Below, piece after piece: positions 34,748-35,248 of a stretch of 35,248 nucleotides of DNA. The DNA is from Phycisphaerae bacterium (GTDB lineage Bacteria; Planctomycetota; Phycisphaerae; Sedimentisphaerales; Anaerobacaceae), in assembly GCA_017993835.1 (NCBI GenBank), contig JAGOLX010000060.1:1-35248 (forward strand). Reading direction: 5' to 3'. Each line of letters starts with the position of its first letter. The stretch's first letter is position 1. The notes under the pieces are model-generated. The model was not told where the DNA came from and made no database searches. It saw only the letters and a program-made list of their open reading frames with translations. The position numbers and the translations under genes were made by a program.

Positions 34748-34798
34748 GCCCTCGATTGCGCAAAGACCAGCAAAAACCCCCATCGATATGCGGTCCCC

Positions 34799-34827
34799 TT
34801 GATTTGTCAGCCCGCGCGCGATACAAG
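34799..34827 (+). promoter_or_regulatory. Candidate promoter for the small gene at 34908
   Basis: TTGATT (34799-34804), a 17-base spacer and TACAAG (34822-34827). The start would be near 34834, divergent from the lptD -10. Confidence 0.42.
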
Positions 34828-34860
34828 CAGGCCATTGCGGGTCGGGACCCGTGAGAGAAC

Positions 34861-34879
34861 AGGCCGGAAGGTCCGGCCT
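34861..34879 (+). other. Perfect GC-rich hairpin in the leader
   Basis: Eight-base stem AGGCCGGA / TCCGGCCT with an AGG loop, between the candidate promoter and the ribosome binding site of the gene at 34908. Confidence 0.5.
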
Positions 34880-34907
34880 CCACGACCCCTCCTCGAAAGG
34901 GCGCTTT

Positions 34908-35189
34908 ATGGCACAACAGAACTACACGCCGCACCAGCAGGCGATCATCTCACAGTACTACAACCAGTTGGACACCATCATGCTGACCAAGCTCCAGGAA
35001 CTGGTCAGCGAACTCTATCTCGCGGACAGCGACGCCAAGAAGAAGAAACTCTGGGAGCGGGTCCAGAAGGCCATGATGAAGCTCAACGTCCCCGCGACGA
35101 TCCTCGAACACATCATGGCCAAACGCGACGTCCAGATCCTCGCCAAGAACGTGCAGGAGTGGTTCATCCAGAGCACGCGAAAGAAATGA
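34908..35189 (+). CDS. Small uncharacterised helical protein
   Basis: Protein of 93 residues with no signal peptide or membrane segment, predicted mostly alpha-helical and basic. Visible features: QQAIISQYYNQLDTIMLTKL, a charged middle (LADSDAKKKKLWERVQKAMM), then LNVPATILEHIMAKRDVQIL and a C-terminal WFIQSTRKK. I do not recognise a family. The start at 34908 is supported by AAAGGG about six bases before it; an upstream in-frame start at 34851 would translate the leader hairpin. It stands alone on the plus strand, divergent from lptD. Consistent coding bias suggests a real gene. Function unknown. Confidence 0.75.
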   Translation: MAQQNYTPHQQAIISQYYNQLDTIMLTKLQELVSELYLADSDAKKKKLWERVQKAMMKLNVPATILEHIMAKRDVQILAKNVQEWFIQSTRKK

Positions 35190-35205
35190 CGCCGGGCCAC
35201 AGGAC

Positions 35206-35248
35206 GGGAAATCCGAAATTCGAATATCGAAATCCGAAACGAACTCGA
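35206..35248. repeat. CGAAATCCGAAAC-type repeat at the window edge
   Basis: Tandem-like words GAAATCCGAAATTCGAATAT then CGAAATCCGAAACGAACTCGA, the same word family as 12898-13046. The element is cut by the window end, so a partner arm may lie outside. Confidence 0.65.

Overview
GC-rich (roughly 60-65 % by eye), densely coded bacterial chromosome segment. An LptD-like LPS exporter, LolCDE-type lipoprotein sorting genes and several secreted beta-barrel proteins point to a diderm. A four-subunit 2-oxoacid:ferredoxin oxidoreductase points to an anaerobic or facultative metabolism. The isochorismatase-ThuA fusion, the ECF sigma/anti-sigma style and the wordy palindromic intergenic repeats fit Planctomycetota (Phycisphaerae-like) best; this placement is inference, since no rRNA gene is present.

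Layout. (i) 1-379: tail of a membrane protein. (ii) 321-7230, minus strand: one regulatory operon. It holds an ECF sigma factor, an anti-sigma factor whose extracytoplasmic part is a full DUF4139-type domain, and three further secreted proteins of the same domain family. An ECF-type promoter lies in front, and palindromic elements precede the last two genes. (iii) 7354-9732, minus: an SDR oxidoreductase coupled to an isochorismatase-ThuA fusion. (iv) 9955-12807, plus: ferredoxin, alpha, beta and gamma subunits of a 2-oxoacid:ferredoxin oxidoreductase. (v) 12808-13210: repeat-bearing spacer with a promoter for clpX (13211-14479, plus). (vi) 14483-17580, minus: rarA, 5-formyl-THF cyclo-ligase and an L,D-transpeptidase, convergent with clpX. 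(vii) 17581-21579, plus: regulatory region and four small outer-membrane-type proteins, three of them paralogues. Two of these have a duplicated upstream module containing a perfect sigma-28-like -10 (GCCGATAA). (viii) 21627-30976, minus: S41 protease, lysS, two LolC/E permeases, LolD, class-IV aminotransferase and polyprenyl synthase, closely packed. (ix) 31104-34697, minus: class II fructose-bisphosphate aldolase and LptD-like protein. (x) 34908-35189, plus: a small uncharacterised protein.

The most novel-looking unit is the sigma/anti-sigma/DUF4139 operon. The presumed sensor domain on the anti-sigma factor is a close homologue of the secreted products of its own operon, which suggests homotypic feedback across the membrane. 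The second is the array of beta-barrel paralogues with duplicated promoter modules. No tRNA, rRNA, CRISPR array or transposase gene was found.
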